64,000 nucleotides of DNA from Buchnera aphidicola (Panaphis juglandis) (GCF_964059065.1 NZ_OZ060378.1:240910-304909); one strand, 5' to 3'. Counted from the stretch's first letter, positions 1 to 10,274 are shown. A program made the numbers and translations. Notes: a model not told the origin generated them from the sequence alone.

Positions 1-800
1 CAAGGATCATCACTTAATTGTTTTAAACCCAATGATACTCTAGTGTTTTCTCGATCAAATTTTAATATTTTTACTATAATTTCATCGCCAATATTTACAA
101 TATCACTTGGGTGTTTAACACGCTTCCAAGCCATATCTGTAATATGTAGTAATCCATCTACTCCCCCTAAATCAACAAAAGCTCCATAATCAGTCAAGTT
201 TTTTATAATACCCTTGATTTTTATTCCTTCTTGTAAATTTAATAATAGCTGATCTCTTTCAGCGCTTGTTTCTGATTCAATGACAGCTTTTCTTGAAACA
301 ACAACATTATTTCTTTTTTGATCTAATTTAATGACTTTAAATTCTAATTCTTTTCCTTCAAGATGATGAGTATCTTTTACTGGTCTCACATCCACTAAAG
401 ATCCAGGTAAAAATGCACGTAAATCGTCTAATTCAACAGTAAAACCACCTTTAACTTTACCACTAACAACTCCAAATACGGTTTTGCATTTTTCATGTGC
501 TTTTTCTAATTTAATCCATGACTCATGTTTTTTTGCTTTTTCTCTTGATAAAACTGTTTCTCCAAATCCATCTTCTATTGCATCTAATGCAACATCAACT
601 TTATCACCAACATTAACCTCTAATGCCCCATATTTATTTTTAAATTGTTCTATTGGAACATACGATTCTGATTTTAATCCAGAATCAATTAATACTGAAT
701 CTTGTGTGATTGAAATTACAGTTCCAGAAATAATGGATCCAGTCTGTGTTTTAATCTTTTTTAAAGATTCTTCAAACAAGTGTGAAAATGATTCATTCAT
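1..800 (-). CDS. rpsA: 30S ribosomal protein S1 (partial, 3' end beyond window)
   Basis: S1 is the mRNA-binding protein of the small ribosomal subunit. Reading leftward from the ATG at 800, the protein begins [14 protein letters not shown], matching the E. coli S1 start, and stays open to the window edge, where it reads [10 protein letters not shown], a conserved stretch of the third S1 repeat. About 266 codons are present, covering the two ribosome-binding S1 domains and the start of the RNA-binding repeats; the family has about 557 residues. It lies about 100 bases downstream of cmk on the same strand, the usual cmk-rpsA arrangement. The reading frame is intact as far as can be seen. Upstream of the ATG is only A/T with no clear Shine-Dalgarno, which is also typical of rpsA in enterobacteria. 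Confidence 0.97.
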   Translation of the reverse strand, partial: MNESFSHLFEESLKKIKTQTGSIISGTVISITQDSVLIDSGLKSESYVPIEQFKNKYGALEVNVGDKVDVALDAIEDGFGETVLSREKAKKHESWIKLEKAHEKCKTVFGVVSGKVKGGFTVELDDLRAFLPGSLVDVRPVKDTHHLEGKELEFKVIKLDQKRNNVVVSRKAVIESETSAERDQLLLNLQEGIKIKGIIKNLTDYGAFVDLGGVDGLLHITDMAWKRVKHPSDIVNIGDEIIVKILKFDRENTRVSLGLKQLSDDP

Positions 801-903
801 ATAAATATTTATAATTCATGTAATTATACATTTATTTAACATCATGTTAAATAATATGTGTTGATATTTTCTATAATCATCCTAATTATAGAGGGGATAA
901 GTA

Positions 904-1581
904 TTAAATATATTGATTTTTTTTTATATGTTTTATTGCAATGTGTAATACTTCTTTAAAAGTCATTTTACTAGAATCTATTATAATGGCATTTTTTGAT
1001 GGTTGTAAAGGTGCATATGATCTATTTGTATCACGATCATCTCGATGTTTCATTTGTAAAAATATATCTTGAAAATTTATTTGAAACCCCCTTTTTTTTA
1101 ATTCATATAATCTACGCTGAACGCGACATTTTAATTCTGCTTTTAAAAAAAATTTTAATATAGCATCAGGAAATACAATGGTTCCCATATCACGACCATT
1201 TGTAATCAATCCAGGTGATTGTCGAAATAATCTTTGTTTATTTAATAAATTTTTACGAACATATTTTATAGTAGCTAATTTAGATGCAGTATACGTTATA
1301 TTATTAGAAATAATATAATTATATTTAAAATTTTTATTAATTAATTTTTTTATTGCTCCCTTTTTATAAATAAAGTGGTTTTCTAAATTTTTAAAAGCTA
1401 TTATTAAATTTTTTTTTAAAATTAATGATTTTTTTTGTAAAAATAAACATGCAAATATTCTATAAATCATTCCAGATTCTAAATGATACCAATTTAAATA
1501 TTTAGACAATTCTTTGGATAATACACTTTTTCCAGAACCACTTGGTCCATCTATTGTAATTACAGGTGGCAATTTAATCAT
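904..1581 (-). CDS. cmk: cytidylate kinase
   Basis: Phosphorylates CMP/dCMP to the diphosphate with ATP, for nucleotide salvage and supply. The 225-residue protein is close to the E. coli length (227). The P-loop GPSGSGKS lies at residues 12-19, and the CMP-binding region shows NGRDMGTIVFPDA near residue 130 and a lid motif KHRDDRDTNR near residue 180. It lies between aroA and rpsA on the minus strand, as in E. coli, and is probably cotranscribed with rpsA. Lysine and isoleucine are enriched, as expected from the base composition. No lesions seen. Confidence 0.96.
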   Translation of the reverse strand: MIKLPPVITIDGPSGSGKSVLSKELSKYLNWYHLESGMIYRIFACLFLQKKSLILKKNLIIAFKNLENHFIYKKGAIKKLINKNFKYNYIISNNITYTASKLATIKYVRKNLLNKQRLFRQSPGLITNGRDMGTIVFPDAILKFFLKAELKCRVQRRLYELKKRGFQINFQDIFLQMKHRDDRDTNRSYAPLQPSKNAIIIDSSKMTFKEVLHIAIKHIKKNQYI

Positions 1582-1662
1582 CTATAATTCTCATATAAAA
1601 TATATCTATTATATTATTTTAAGAAAATTAACAATACCCATTATGACTATAATTAAAAATTT

Positions 1663-2958
1663 TTATTTATTCATAATACTAATTTTATTAAATATTTTAA
1701 AATATTCTGGAAATGTTTTTGAAACACATTGTGGATTCATAATTGTAACAGAAGCATCAGATAATGCAATTAAAGAAAAACACATTGCCATACGATGATC
1801 ATTATAAGTATGAATTTTAGAAGGAATAAATTTTTTTGGAGGAAAAATTTTAATGAAATCTTGACCTTCATGAACCACTGCTCCAACTTTTCTAAGCTCT
1901 GTAGACATAGCATATAACCGATCTGTTTCTTTTACTCTCCAGCTTTCAATATTACGAATTGTTGTTGGAGAACCGTCTTCTGTAAACAATGCAAGAATTG
2001 CAATCGTCATAGCTGCATCTGGAATATGATTGGCATCTAAGTCAATTCCTATTAATTTTCCTTTTTTACATTCTATATAATTTTTTCCAAAAGTAATTAT
2101 TGCACCCATCTTTTTTGCAATTTTTATGAATTGAATATCTCCTTGTATACTATTTTTAGTTATTCCATAAATTCTAATACACTTTCCTTTAATAGCAGCA
2201 GCAGCAATAAAATATGTTGCTGATGAAGCATCTCCTTCTATATCATAAGTTCCAGGTGATTTATATCTTTGATTACCAGGAATATAAAACTTTTTGTATT
2301 GATTATTTTCGATAATTATTCCGAAATTATCTAATAATTTTAATGTTATATCGATATATGGGATAGAAATTAATACATCTGGAACACTAATAGTGGTATC
2401 CTTCTTTGATAAAGGAGAAGCTATTAATAGTGATGTTAAAAATTGACTTGAAGTATTACTTTTAATAGTAATGTTACCACCAGTAAAACCTCCATGAATA
2501 CAAATAGGAAGATAGTGTTTTTTTTTTAAATATTTAATTATACTTCCACCCTGATGTAAAGCATGAACAAGATCATGAATTGGTCTTTCTTTCATCCTTT
2601 CATCACCAGTAATAATAATTTCTTTATTCATCAATGATAAAACTGAAATTAATGGTCTTACAGCAGTACCAGCGTTTCCAAGAAATAGTACTGTATTATT
2701 TTCATATATAAAATTATTTTCACAGCCATGGATTTCCAAATCTTGATTTTTAATTGATCTTTTATATTTTACACCTAGCTGTTTTAATGCATTTAACATA
2801 TAATTACTGTCATCACTACATAATAAATTTTTTAAATATGTTTTTCCTGATGCTAATGCAGACATTAATAATACTCGATTAGAAATACTTTTTGAACCTG
2901 GTAAAATAATCTCACCTTGTACATATGATATTGGTTTCAAAGTAATGCAATTACACAT
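1663..2958 (-). CDS. aroA: 3-phosphoshikimate 1-carboxyvinyltransferase (EPSP synthase)
   Basis: Sixth step of the shikimate pathway: joins phosphoenolpyruvate to shikimate 3-phosphate on the way to chorismate, the precursor of phenylalanine, which aphids need from the symbiont. The protein has 431 residues (E. coli 427). Diagnostic stretches are LPGSKSISNR near residue 20, LFLGNAGTAVRPL near 92-104, GDERMKERPIHDL near 118, and WRVKETDRL plus TYNDHRMAM in the C-terminal half. All phosphate-binding arginines and lysines expected from the family are visible. It follows serC on the same strand, the conserved serC-aroA operon. It works together with pheA at 59822-60958. Confidence 0.97.
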   Translation of the reverse strand: MCNCITLKPISYVQGEIILPGSKSISNRVLLMSALASGKTYLKNLLCSDDSNYMLNALKQLGVKYKRSIKNQDLEIHGCENNFIYENNTVLFLGNAGTAVRPLISVLSLMNKEIIITGDERMKERPIHDLVHALHQGGSIIKYLKKKHYLPICIHGGFTGGNITIKSNTSSQFLTSLLIASPLSKKDTTISVPDVLISIPYIDITLKLLDNFGIIIENNQYKKFYIPGNQRYKSPGTYDIEGDASSATYFIAAAAIKGKCIRIYGITKNSIQGDIQFIKIAKKMGAIITFGKNYIECKKGKLIGIDLDANHIPDAAMTIAILALFTEDGSPTTIRNIESWRVKETDRLYAMSTELRKVGAVVHEGQDFIKIFPPKKFIPSKIHTYNDHRMAMCFSLIALSDASVTIMNPQCVSKTFPEYFKIFNKISIMNK

Positions 2959-3005
2959 ATTATTGCCTTAAGTATTAAATTTATATCTCATGTTATTAGA
3001 GTATA

Positions 3006-4106
3006 CTATCCAAATTTTTTTTCAAAATTACTCATAAATTTAATAAGCTTTTTTACCCCTGACATTGGCATAGCGTTATATATTGAAGCTCGAAAACCAC
3101 CAATAATTTTATGTCCTTTTAAAAACTTTAGACCATATTTATGAGCTTCTGTTAAAAATTTTTCATTCAATTTTTCATCATACAAATTAAAAATAACGTT
3201 CATCCATGAACGATTTTTTTTATGAATTCGATTAATATAAAATTCACTATTATCAATTTTTTGATATAGTAATTTTGATTTTTTTTGATTATTTTTTTCA
3301 AAATAATCAACCCCACCTTTTTTTTTCATCCATTTTAATACTAAACTCATTACATACCATGAAAATGTTACAGGAGTATTAAACATAGATTGGTGCATAA
3401 ATATTGTTTTATAATTTAATATTGATGGTGTAAATGGTTGACTTGATTGTAACATGTTTTTTTTCATAATAATAACAGTAATACCAGAGGGTCCTAGGTT
3501 TTTTTGAGCGCTTGCATAAATAAAACTGTACCTATTAATATTAATTTTACGAGATAATAATGAAGAAGAAAAATCACCAATAATCGTTTTTTTTTCAAAA
3601 AATGGTTCTTCATGTATAGCAATTCCTTCAATAGTTTCATTAGGACAGTAATGTACGTATGATGATTCATTACTTAATTTCCATTTTTCCATTGGTAGGA
3701 CTTTAATTATTCCATTATAATTATTCTTTACAGGAATATGATTTACTGTACAATATTTTTTTGCTTCTAACATAGCACTATTTGACCAATAACCGCTATC
3801 AACATAATCCGTTATATTAAATGAATTTTGAAAATTCATCGGTATTGCAGAAAATTGACCACGAGCTCCACCTGAACAAAATAAAATAATATAATTTTTT
3901 GGTACTGATAACAATTCTCTTAAATCATTTTCTGTATTTTTTATAATTTTTGAAAATTCTTGACTTCTATGACTAATTTCTATAACTGATGTTCCAATAT
4001 TATCCCAATTTAAAAAATCTTTTTTTACATTCACCAAAACTTCTTTAGGTAACATAGCTGGACCAGCGCTAAAATTATATATTATATTTTTCATATGGTT
4101 TTTCAT
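3006..4106 (-). CDS. serC: phosphoserine aminotransferase
   Basis: PLP enzyme that transaminates 3-phosphohydroxypyruvate to phosphoserine and the matching pyridoxine-pathway intermediate. It has 366 residues (E. coli 362). The N-terminus YNFSAGPAMLPKEVL, the substrate-binding SHRSQEF, and the PLP-lysine motif ASAQKNLGPSG near residue 200 are clear; the C-terminus keeps GGFRASIYNAMP. An internal ATG four codons downstream (4094) gives a protein closer to the E. coli start and could be the true initiator; no strong Shine-Dalgarno decides it. It lies between serS and aroA on the same strand. Whether serA and serB exist elsewhere in the genome cannot be told here. Confidence 0.96.
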   Translation of the reverse strand: MKNHMKNIIYNFSAGPAMLPKEVLVNVKKDFLNWDNIGTSVIEISHRSQEFSKIIKNTENDLRELLSVPKNYIILFCSGGARGQFSAIPMNFQNSFNITDYVDSGYWSNSAMLEAKKYCTVNHIPVKNNYNGIIKVLPMEKWKLSNESSYVHYCPNETIEGIAIHEEPFFEKKTIIGDFSSSLLSRKININRYSFIYASAQKNLGPSGITVIIMKKNMLQSSQPFTPSILNYKTIFMHQSMFNTPVTFSWYVMSLVLKWMKKKGGVDYFEKNNQKKSKLLYQKIDNSEFYINRIHKKNRSWMNVIFNLYDEKLNEKFLTEAHKYGLKFLKGHKIIGGFRASIYNAMPMSGVKKLIKFMSNFEKKFG

Positions 4107-4146
4107 TTCACGACTGAAAAATTAAACTAAAATTTTCATTAAAATA

Positions 4147-5466
4147 CTAATTAATATATTTTAATCCATTCATATACTTATCTCTTAATATTTCTGGTAT
4201 TTCAATACTACCATCATGATTTTGATAATTTTCTAAAATAGCAGCTAATGTTCTTCCAACAGCTAATCCAGAACCATTAATAGTATGCACAAAATTTTTT
4301 TTATTGCTATGCATTTGAAAATATTTTGTTTTTACACGACGGGATTGAAAATCCGACATATTAGAACAAGAAGAAATTTCTCGATACTTATTTTGTGATG
4401 GGAACCATACTTCTAAATCATATGTTTTAGAAGAAGAAAAACCCATTTCTTGTGTACACAATAATACTTTTCTATATGGTAACTTTAATAATTTTAATAT
4501 TTCTTCTGCATGAAGAGTTAATATTTCTAAACTTTTCATAGATTTTTCAGGTGTTGTGATTTGAAAAATTTCTACTTTATCAAATTGATGCATTCTAATT
4601 AATCCACGAGAATCTTTTCCGTATGATAAATTTTCTGCTCTAAAACATGGAGAATATGCAGTTAACATGATGGGTAAATCATTTTCTTTAAGTACCTGAT
4701 TTTTAAATAAATTAGTTAATGGAACCTCTGAAGTTGGAATTAAAATATATTTATGATTATTTTTATTTTTATGTAACGTAGAAACATAAAAAATTTCTTT
4801 TTTAAATTTTGGTAATTGACCAGCTCCATACATACTTTCATGATTTACTAAATATGGAAGATAAATCTCTGAATATCCATGATTAATGGTATGTACATCT
4901 AACATAAATTGACTCAGTACACGATGTAAACGTGCTATTTTATTTTTCATGATTACAAAACGAGAGCCAGATATTTTACTTGCAGCATACCAATCAAAAC
5001 CATTTATATTATTACCTAAAGTAACATGATCCTGTACATGAAAATCATATTTTTTAATATTTCCCCAATATATTATATTTTGATTATTACAAGAATTACT
5101 TCCAATAGGAACTGTATCATCAGCTATATTTGGTATTTTAGATATAAAAATCTTCATATCATTCTGAATTTTCTTTAATATTTCTTCTTTTTTTGTTAAT
5201 TGTTTTTTAACTTTCTCCACTTGTACTGTTTCATAATCACAATTTTTATTTTTCTTTTTGAGATTTCCAATCAATAAAGATAATTTTTTATATTGTGTTC
5301 TTAAATTTTCAACAGTAATCTGTAGTATTTTACGTTTTTTTTCTAAATTATTAAATTTTATAGTATCTAATTTAAAACCACGGTGATATAATTTTTTTTC
5401 AATAAATTGAATTTTATAGCGTAATAAATATGGATCAATCATATTTTTAAATTTTATTGATATCAT
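4147..5466 (-). CDS. serS: seryl-tRNA synthetase
   Basis: Class II synthetase that charges tRNA-Ser, including the tRNA-Ser(UGA) encoded at 25151-25238. It has 439 residues (E. coli 430). An N-terminal long helical arm (about residues 30-110, rich in K/E/L and without prolines) is the coiled coil that binds the long variable arm of tRNA-Ser. Motif 2 appears as PCFRAENLSYGKDSRGLIRMH around residue 280, and motif 3 as NGSGLAVGRTLAAILENYQ around 400. It heads the minus-strand block serS-serC-aroA-cmk-rpsA and is divergent from trxB, with about 160 bases of almost pure A/T between them that presumably carries both promoters. Confidence 0.97.
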   Translation of the reverse strand: MISIKFKNMIDPYLLRYKIQFIEKKLYHRGFKLDTIKFNNLEKKRKILQITVENLRTQYKKLSLLIGNLKKKNKNCDYETVQVEKVKKQLTKKEEILKKIQNDMKIFISKIPNIADDTVPIGSNSCNNQNIIYWGNIKKYDFHVQDHVTLGNNINGFDWYAASKISGSRFVIMKNKIARLHRVLSQFMLDVHTINHGYSEIYLPYLVNHESMYGAGQLPKFKKEIFYVSTLHKNKNNHKYILIPTSEVPLTNLFKNQVLKENDLPIMLTAYSPCFRAENLSYGKDSRGLIRMHQFDKVEIFQITTPEKSMKSLEILTLHAEEILKLLKLPYRKVLLCTQEMGFSSSKTYDLEVWFPSQNKYREISSCSNMSDFQSRRVKTKYFQMHSNKKNFVHTINGSGLAVGRTLAAILENYQNHDGSIEIPEILRDKYMNGLKYIN

Positions 5467-5625
5467 TAATGTAGAATATATAATTATAAATTATATAATT
5501 ATTATTAATTATTTTTAATAATTTAATTATTATTAATTTATTGAATATCTAATAATTTATATAAAAATATTTTTATATTTTATTTATAATTAAATTATCT
5601 TTTATTATGCAATGAGTAATATACC

Positions 5626-6597
5626 ATGAAAAAAAAAAATCCATTAATACATAAAATTGTTATTATTGGTTCTGGTCCTGCAGGGTATACGTCTGCTATA
5701 TATGCAGCAAGAGCAAATTTAAATCCTTTATTAATTACAGGACTAAACAAAGGTGGACAATTAACTAAAACAACAAACATTGAAAATTGGCCTGGAACAT
5801 TTAATAATATTTCTGGTATAAAATTAATGGAAAATATGGAAAATCATGTAAAATTTTTCAATACAAATGTTGTTTTTGATCAAGTATTAAAGATTAAAAT
5901 TTCTAAAAATATCATAGAATTAAATTGTGAAAAAAATAAATATTTTAGTTATTCTATTATAATTGCTACTGGATCATCCCCACGTTATTTAAATATTCAG
6001 TCAGAAAAAAAATTCCTTGGAAAAGGAATTTCGACATGCGCAACATGTGATGGTTTTTTTTACAAAAATAAAGATGTTGCTGTTGTTGGAGGAGGTAATA
6101 CAGCAGTAGAAGAAGCATTGTATTTATCAAAAATTGTTAATGTAGTTTATTTAATACACAGAAGGGAAAAATTTACAGCAGAAAAAATATTAATGAATCA
6201 ATTATACAAAAAAATTAAACTTAAAAAAATTATTTTGTATACAAATTATACAATTACAAATATTTTTGATACTAAACCTCAATTATCAGAAATTGAAATT
6301 AGTCATACAAATAACGAGAATTTAAAAAAAATTCTTTTTATTTCTGGATTATTTATTGCTATTGGAAATATACCAAATACTAAAATTTTTAAAAATATTA
6401 TTGATATGGATAATGAATATATTAAAGTATATAAGCATAACTCACATAGTAGTACACAAACAAACATACCTAATATTTTTGCAGCTGGGGATGTAGTGGA
6501 TCATGTTTATAAACAAGCTATCACTGCTTCTGCAAGCGGTTGTATGGCTGCTATAGATGCAGAGAAATATTTAAATACTTTGAACTTAATTAATTAA
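5626..6597 (+). CDS. trxB: thioredoxin reductase
   Basis: FAD enzyme that uses NADPH to reduce thioredoxin, supplying electrons for ribonucleotide reduction and disulfide repair. It has 323 residues (E. coli 321). The FAD dinucleotide fold is GSGPAGYTSAIYAARA near residues 15-30. The redox-active CATC has cysteines at residues 138 and 141, the NADPH fold is VGGGNTAVEEALYL near 155, and the C-terminal FAD motif is IFAAGDVVD near 285. It is the first gene of a plus-strand run trxB-infA-aspS. NADPH for it can come from zwf at 11956-13449. The frame is intact. Confidence 0.97.
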   Translation: MKKKNPLIHKIVIIGSGPAGYTSAIYAARANLNPLLITGLNKGGQLTKTTNIENWPGTFNNISGIKLMENMENHVKFFNTNVVFDQVLKIKISKNIIELNCEKNKYFSYSIIIATGSSPRYLNIQSEKKFLGKGISTCATCDGFFYKNKDVAVVGGGNTAVEEALYLSKIVNVVYLIHRREKFTAEKILMNQLYKKIKLKKIILYTNYTITNIFDTKPQLSEIEISHTNNENLKKILFISGLFIAIGNIPNTKIFKNIIDMDNEYIKVYKHNSHSSTQTNIPNIFAAGDVVDHVYKQAITASASGCMAAIDAEKYLNTLNLIN

Positions 6598-6628
6598 ATT
6601 CTATTATAAATAAAAATTGGGAAAAACT

Positions 6629-6847
6629 ATGATTAAAGAAAATAATATTGAAATGCAGGGTAATATTATTGACACATTACCAAATACAATGTTTAAAGTG
6701 CAATTAGAAAATGGTCATATTATTACAGCACATATTTCTGGAAAAATGAGAAAAAATTATATTCGAATATTAACTGGAGATAAAGTCACTGTTGAACTTA
6801 CTCCATATGATTTAACTAAGGGAAGAATCATATTTCGAAGTCGATAA
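6629..6847 (+). CDS. infA: translation initiation factor IF-1
   Basis: IF-1 binds the A site of the 30S subunit during initiation; it is a single OB-fold. From the ATG at 6629 the product has 72 residues, exactly the E. coli length, beginning [10 protein letters not shown] and ending KGRIIFRSR, nearly identical to the E. coli protein through [20 protein letters not shown]. The open frame extends upstream to a TTG at 6617, but the ATG fits the family start and follows a GGGA-like sequence, so it is preferred. It lies 31 bases after trxB and 36 before aspS. Confidence 0.97.
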   Translation: MIKENNIEMQGNIIDTLPNTMFKVQLENGHIITAHISGKMRKNYIRILTGDKVTVELTPYDLTKGRIIFRSR

Positions 6848-6883
6848 ATATATTTATAAAAATATTTTATAGGTAATAAATAT

Positions 6884-8593
6884 ATGCGTACAAAATATTG
6901 TGGAAATATTACAATAAAAGACGTTAATACACAAGTTACATTATGTGGTTGGGTAAATTGTAAAAGAAATTTTGGTGATTTTATTTTTATTGATCTTAGA
7001 GATTGTACAGGAATTATACAGGTTTTTTTTCATTATAAAAACCATGTTTCATTTCAACAAGCGATAAAATTAAAAAATGAATTTTGTGTTCAAATAACTG
7101 GTATGGTACAAAAAAGAAAATCAAAAAATATAAATGAAAAAATCAAAACTGGTATATTGGAAATTATTGTAAAAAAATTAAAGATTTTTAATCATTCAGT
7201 AACATTACCAATAGATTTTAACAATAAATATGATGATAAAAATAAATTAAAGTATCGTTATTTAGATTTGAGAAATCATCAAAAATTCAATAATTTAAAA
7301 ATTAGAAATGATATTACATATCATATTATGAATTTCATGAATGATCATCGTTTTTTAAATATTGAAACACCGATTTTGACAAAATCAACCCCTGATGGGG
7401 CTAAAGATTATATAATTCCAAGTAGAATACATAATAAAAAATACTATGCATTACCTCAATCACCACAATTATTTAAACAATTATTAATGATTTCTGGAAT
7501 AGATCGATATTACCAAATTGCTAAATGTTTTCGTGATGAGGATTTACGATCAGATCGTCAACCCGAATTTACACAAATTGATATGGAAGCTGCATTTGTA
7601 AATGATATTAAAATTCGAGATATAACGGAATCCATGATTATGATGTTATGGAAAAAAATCATTAATTGTAATTTAAAAAAATTTCCTGTAATATCATTTA
7701 GTGAATCCATAAAAAAATATGGATCTGATAAACCAGATTTACGTAATCCGTTAAAATTAATTGATATAAAACATTCCATTATGTATGATACAACTGATTT
7801 AATAAAATATTCTGATAAAATCAGAACAGCTGCATTAATAATTCCAAATGGTATAAAAAAAATAAAAAAAGAAAAATTAAAACAATATACTCAAATAATT
7901 AATCAAAATCAAAATATTAATTATACATTCATTTATGTAAAAAATTTAAAAAAAGAAAATAAAGAAATTGTATGTTCACCAAGTATTTTAAATAGAATAA
8001 TTATGTTAGAAATTATTAATACAATATATTCTGAAGAAGGCGATATAATAATAATTATTTCTGGAGAAAATAATTTAGTAAATAAAATTTTTAGTAATTT
8101 AATCACACGAGTTGGAAAAGAAATGAATATAATTCAAAAAAATACTTGGAAACCAGTTTGGATAGTTGATTTTCCATTATTTAAAAAAAATCAGTTTGGA
8201 TTATCTGCTATGCATCACCCTTTTACCTCTCCTAAAAATATTAATGTAATAACATTACAAAATCAACCAGAAATTGCTATTTCCAACTCGTATGATTTAG
8301 TTATCAACGGATATGAAATAGGTGGAGGTTCAGTTCGTATCCATAATTATGAAATACAAAAAACTATTTTTAAAATATTAAATATTTCTTTAGATGACCA
8401 AAATAAAGCATTTGGTTTTTTTCTTCAAGCATTACAATACGGAACACCACCACATGCAGGTATTGCTTTAGGTTTAGATAGAATTACAATGCTTTTAACC
8501 AATAGCAATAGTATTAAAGATGTTATTGCTTTTCCAAAAACCAATACTGCTACTTGTCTCATGACAGGATCTCCATCTCATACTACATATTAG
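6884..8593 (+). CDS. aspS: aspartyl-tRNA synthetase
   Basis: Class IIb synthetase charging tRNA-Asp. It has 569 residues against 590 in E. coli. The N-terminal OB-fold anticodon-binding domain (about 1-105) is followed by motif 1 (ETPILTKSTPDGAKDY region, about 162), motif 2 (FRDEDLRSDRQPEFTQID, about 216) and motif 3 (GIALGLDRITMLL, about 526). The bacterial insertion domain between motifs 2 and 3 is present but poorly conserved and lysine/isoleucine rich, accounting for the missing residues. Last gene of the trxB-infA-aspS run; it converges on znuB, and no hairpin terminator is visible in the 83-base gap. Confidence 0.97.
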   Translation: MRTKYCGNITIKDVNTQVTLCGWVNCKRNFGDFIFIDLRDCTGIIQVFFHYKNHVSFQQAIKLKNEFCVQITGMVQKRKSKNINEKIKTGILEIIVKKLKIFNHSVTLPIDFNNKYDDKNKLKYRYLDLRNHQKFNNLKIRNDITYHIMNFMNDHRFLNIETPILTKSTPDGAKDYIIPSRIHNKKYYALPQSPQLFKQLLMISGIDRYYQIAKCFRDEDLRSDRQPEFTQIDMEAAFVNDIKIRDITESMIMMLWKKIINCNLKKFPVISFSESIKKYGSDKPDLRNPLKLIDIKHSIMYDTTDLIKYSDKIRTAALIIPNGIKKIKKEKLKQYTQIINQNQNINYTFIYVKNLKKENKEIVCSPSILNRIIMLEIINTIYSEEGDIIIIISGENNLVNKIFSNLITRVGKEMNIIQKNTWKPVWIVDFPLFKKNQFGLSAMHHPFTSPKNINVITLQNQPEIAISNSYDLVINGYEIGGGSVRIHNYEIQKTIFKILNISLDDQNKAFGFFLQALQYGTPPHAGIALGLDRITMLLTNSNSIKDVIAFPKTNTATCLMTGSPSHTTY

Positions 8594-8676
8594 TTGTATA
8601 GTGATTAAAATCTTAAAAATTTTGTATCATGAATATATCTCACAAATAATCATCTTATATTAAAAAATAAATAATA

Positions 8677-9477
8677 CTAATTTTTATTAATAATTAAACT
8701 GATTAAAAAAAAAATAGATGTAATTAATACAATAATTGGACTGATTGGAATATTAAAAAAATATGTAATAAAAATACCTAATAATATTGAAACTATATTA
8801 ATTAAAATTGTGTAAATAATCATCGTTTCAGGAGAATAAACGAAATTTTGTACAATTGCTGGTGAAATTACAAGTAATGATGTAATCAATAATGCACCTA
8901 TTAATTGTGTAGTAATTCCAATTAATAATGCAGTTGTAATCATTAAAATTAATTTCATTTTAAAAACATTAATACCACTTACTTGAGATAATTCAGAACT
9001 AATTACCATAGAAACCATATCTTTCCATAATATCATTGTAGTAATAAATATGATCATTGTTACCATGGAAATGATTATAGTATCCAAAAAAGTAACATTT
9101 AATAAATTACCAAATAAATATTTGGTTAAATCAGCTTTATGTTCTTTTGAAGTAACATTTAAAATAATCATACCCATGGACAATGAGCTGTATGTAATAA
9201 TACTAAAAATAGTGTCTAGAGATATTTTTGAAAAATGTTCTATGCATACAATTAAGATTGTTAATACAATTAGTAATAATAATACTGAAACAAATGCATT
9301 ACTATGTAATAATAATGCAACTGATAATCCTAATAATGAAGAGTGTGATAGTGTATTTCCAAAAGATGCCATTTTTCTCCAGAAAATAAATGATCCTAAT
9401 ATACCACACGAAAAAGACAATAAAATACCAAATATAATACTCATTAAATAATGATTATACATATTACAAATACTCAA
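8677..9477 (-). CDS. znuB: zinc ABC transporter, membrane permease
   Basis: Inner-membrane channel of the high-affinity zinc importer. It has 266 residues (E. coli 261), almost entirely hydrophobic with about seven or eight membrane segments. The start region has FSCGILGSFIFWRKMASFGNTLSHSSLLG, characteristic of ABC-3 (manganese/zinc) permeases, and the middle has GALLITSLLVISPAIVQ. It follows znuC by 27 bases on the same strand, so the two are surely cotranscribed. No gene for the periplasmic zinc-binding protein ZnuA is next to them, although in E. coli it is divergent from znuC. Confidence 0.94.
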   Translation of the reverse strand: MSICNMYNHYLMSIIFGILLSFSCGILGSFIFWRKMASFGNTLSHSSLLGLSVALLLHSNAFVSVLLLLIVLTILIVCIEHFSKISLDTIFSIITYSSLSMGMIILNVTSKEHKADLTKYLFGNLLNVTFLDTIIISMVTMIIFITTMILWKDMVSMVISSELSQVSGINVFKMKLILMITTALLIGITTQLIGALLITSLLVISPAIVQNFVYSPETMIIYTILINIVSILLGIFITYFFNIPISPIIVLITSIFFLISLIINKN

Positions 9478-9504
9478 GATAATAAATGAGGTTGTATTAT
9501 TAAT

Positions 9505-10221
9505 TTAAAAAATATGAATATGATTATGTTTATGCTGGTATAGTGCCATTTCTTTTAAATTATTTTCACCAAACATAGAAATAAATTCATTACTTTTAGT
9601 AATAGATTTTGGTGTTCCTGAACAACAAATGTGATTATTTAAACATATTACTTCATCAGTACGAGCCATTACTAAATTTAAATCATGAGATACCATAAAT
9701 ACAGAACATGATAATTCGTGTTTTATTTTATGAATTAATTTGTAAAATAAAATTTGACCAGATACATCAACACCTTGATTTGGTTCATCCAAGATTAATA
9801 ATTGAGGAGAATGCAGTAGTGTTCTTGCTAATAACACTCTTTGAATTTCACCTCCAGATAATTTTTGTAACTGCATATTTTTTAAATGTTCAACTCCAGA
9901 TTTTTTTAATGCATGTATAGCATGATGGTATTTGGTGTTTTTTAATAGTTGCATAAATTTTATTACTGATATTGGAAATTTTGTTTCAAAATTTAATTTT
10001 TGTGGAATATAACCAATTTTTAAATTTGAAATTTTTTTAACAATACCTTGATTTGGTGTGATTAATCCTAATAAAATACGAACTAATGTTGATTTTCCTG
10101 CTCCATTTGGACCAATTAGTGTAATAATTTGGTTTGAATTTATATTAAAAGATATATTTGAAAGAATGCTACGTTTTGAAAAATTTACATATACATTCTT
10201 AATTTGAATCAATGCGTTCAT
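9505..10221 (-). CDS. znuC: zinc ABC transporter, ATP-binding protein
   Basis: ATPase that powers zinc import through ZnuB. It has 238 residues; E. coli ZnuC has about 250, the shortfall being at the C-terminus. Walker A is GPNGAGKST near residues 37-45, the ABC signature LSGGEIQRVLLAR near 120, Walker B LLILDEPNQGVDV near 142, and the switch histidine is in MVSHDLNLVMA. The histidine-rich tail HKHNHIHIF resembles the E. coli RHHHNHRH region, which is typical of zinc systems. It lies between pykA and znuB on the minus strand. Confidence 0.95.
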   Translation of the reverse strand: MNALIQIKNVYVNFSKRSILSNISFNINSNQIITLIGPNGAGKSTLVRILLGLITPNQGIVKKISNLKIGYIPQKLNFETKFPISVIKFMQLLKNTKYHHAIHALKKSGVEHLKNMQLQKLSGGEIQRVLLARTLLHSPQLLILDEPNQGVDVSGQILFYKLIHKIKHELSCSVFMVSHDLNLVMARTDEVICLNNHICCSGTPKSITKSNEFISMFGENNLKEMALYQHKHNHIHIF

Positions 10222-10274
10222 AAAAGATATACCAATTTTTATTTACATTCATTATTCAATAGAAATAATATATT

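Noticed and set aside
484..804. Plus-strand open frame opposite rpsA
   Set aside because: It is the complement of the S1 coding sequence, which is unmistakable on the minus strand.
5467..5625. Promoter pair between serS and trxB
   Set aside because: The gap is so A/T rich that many -10-like hexamers exist and no -35/-10 pair stands out.
9050..9451. 133-codon plus-strand open frame opposite znuB
   Set aside because: Shadow of the znuB frame; no protein-family resemblance.
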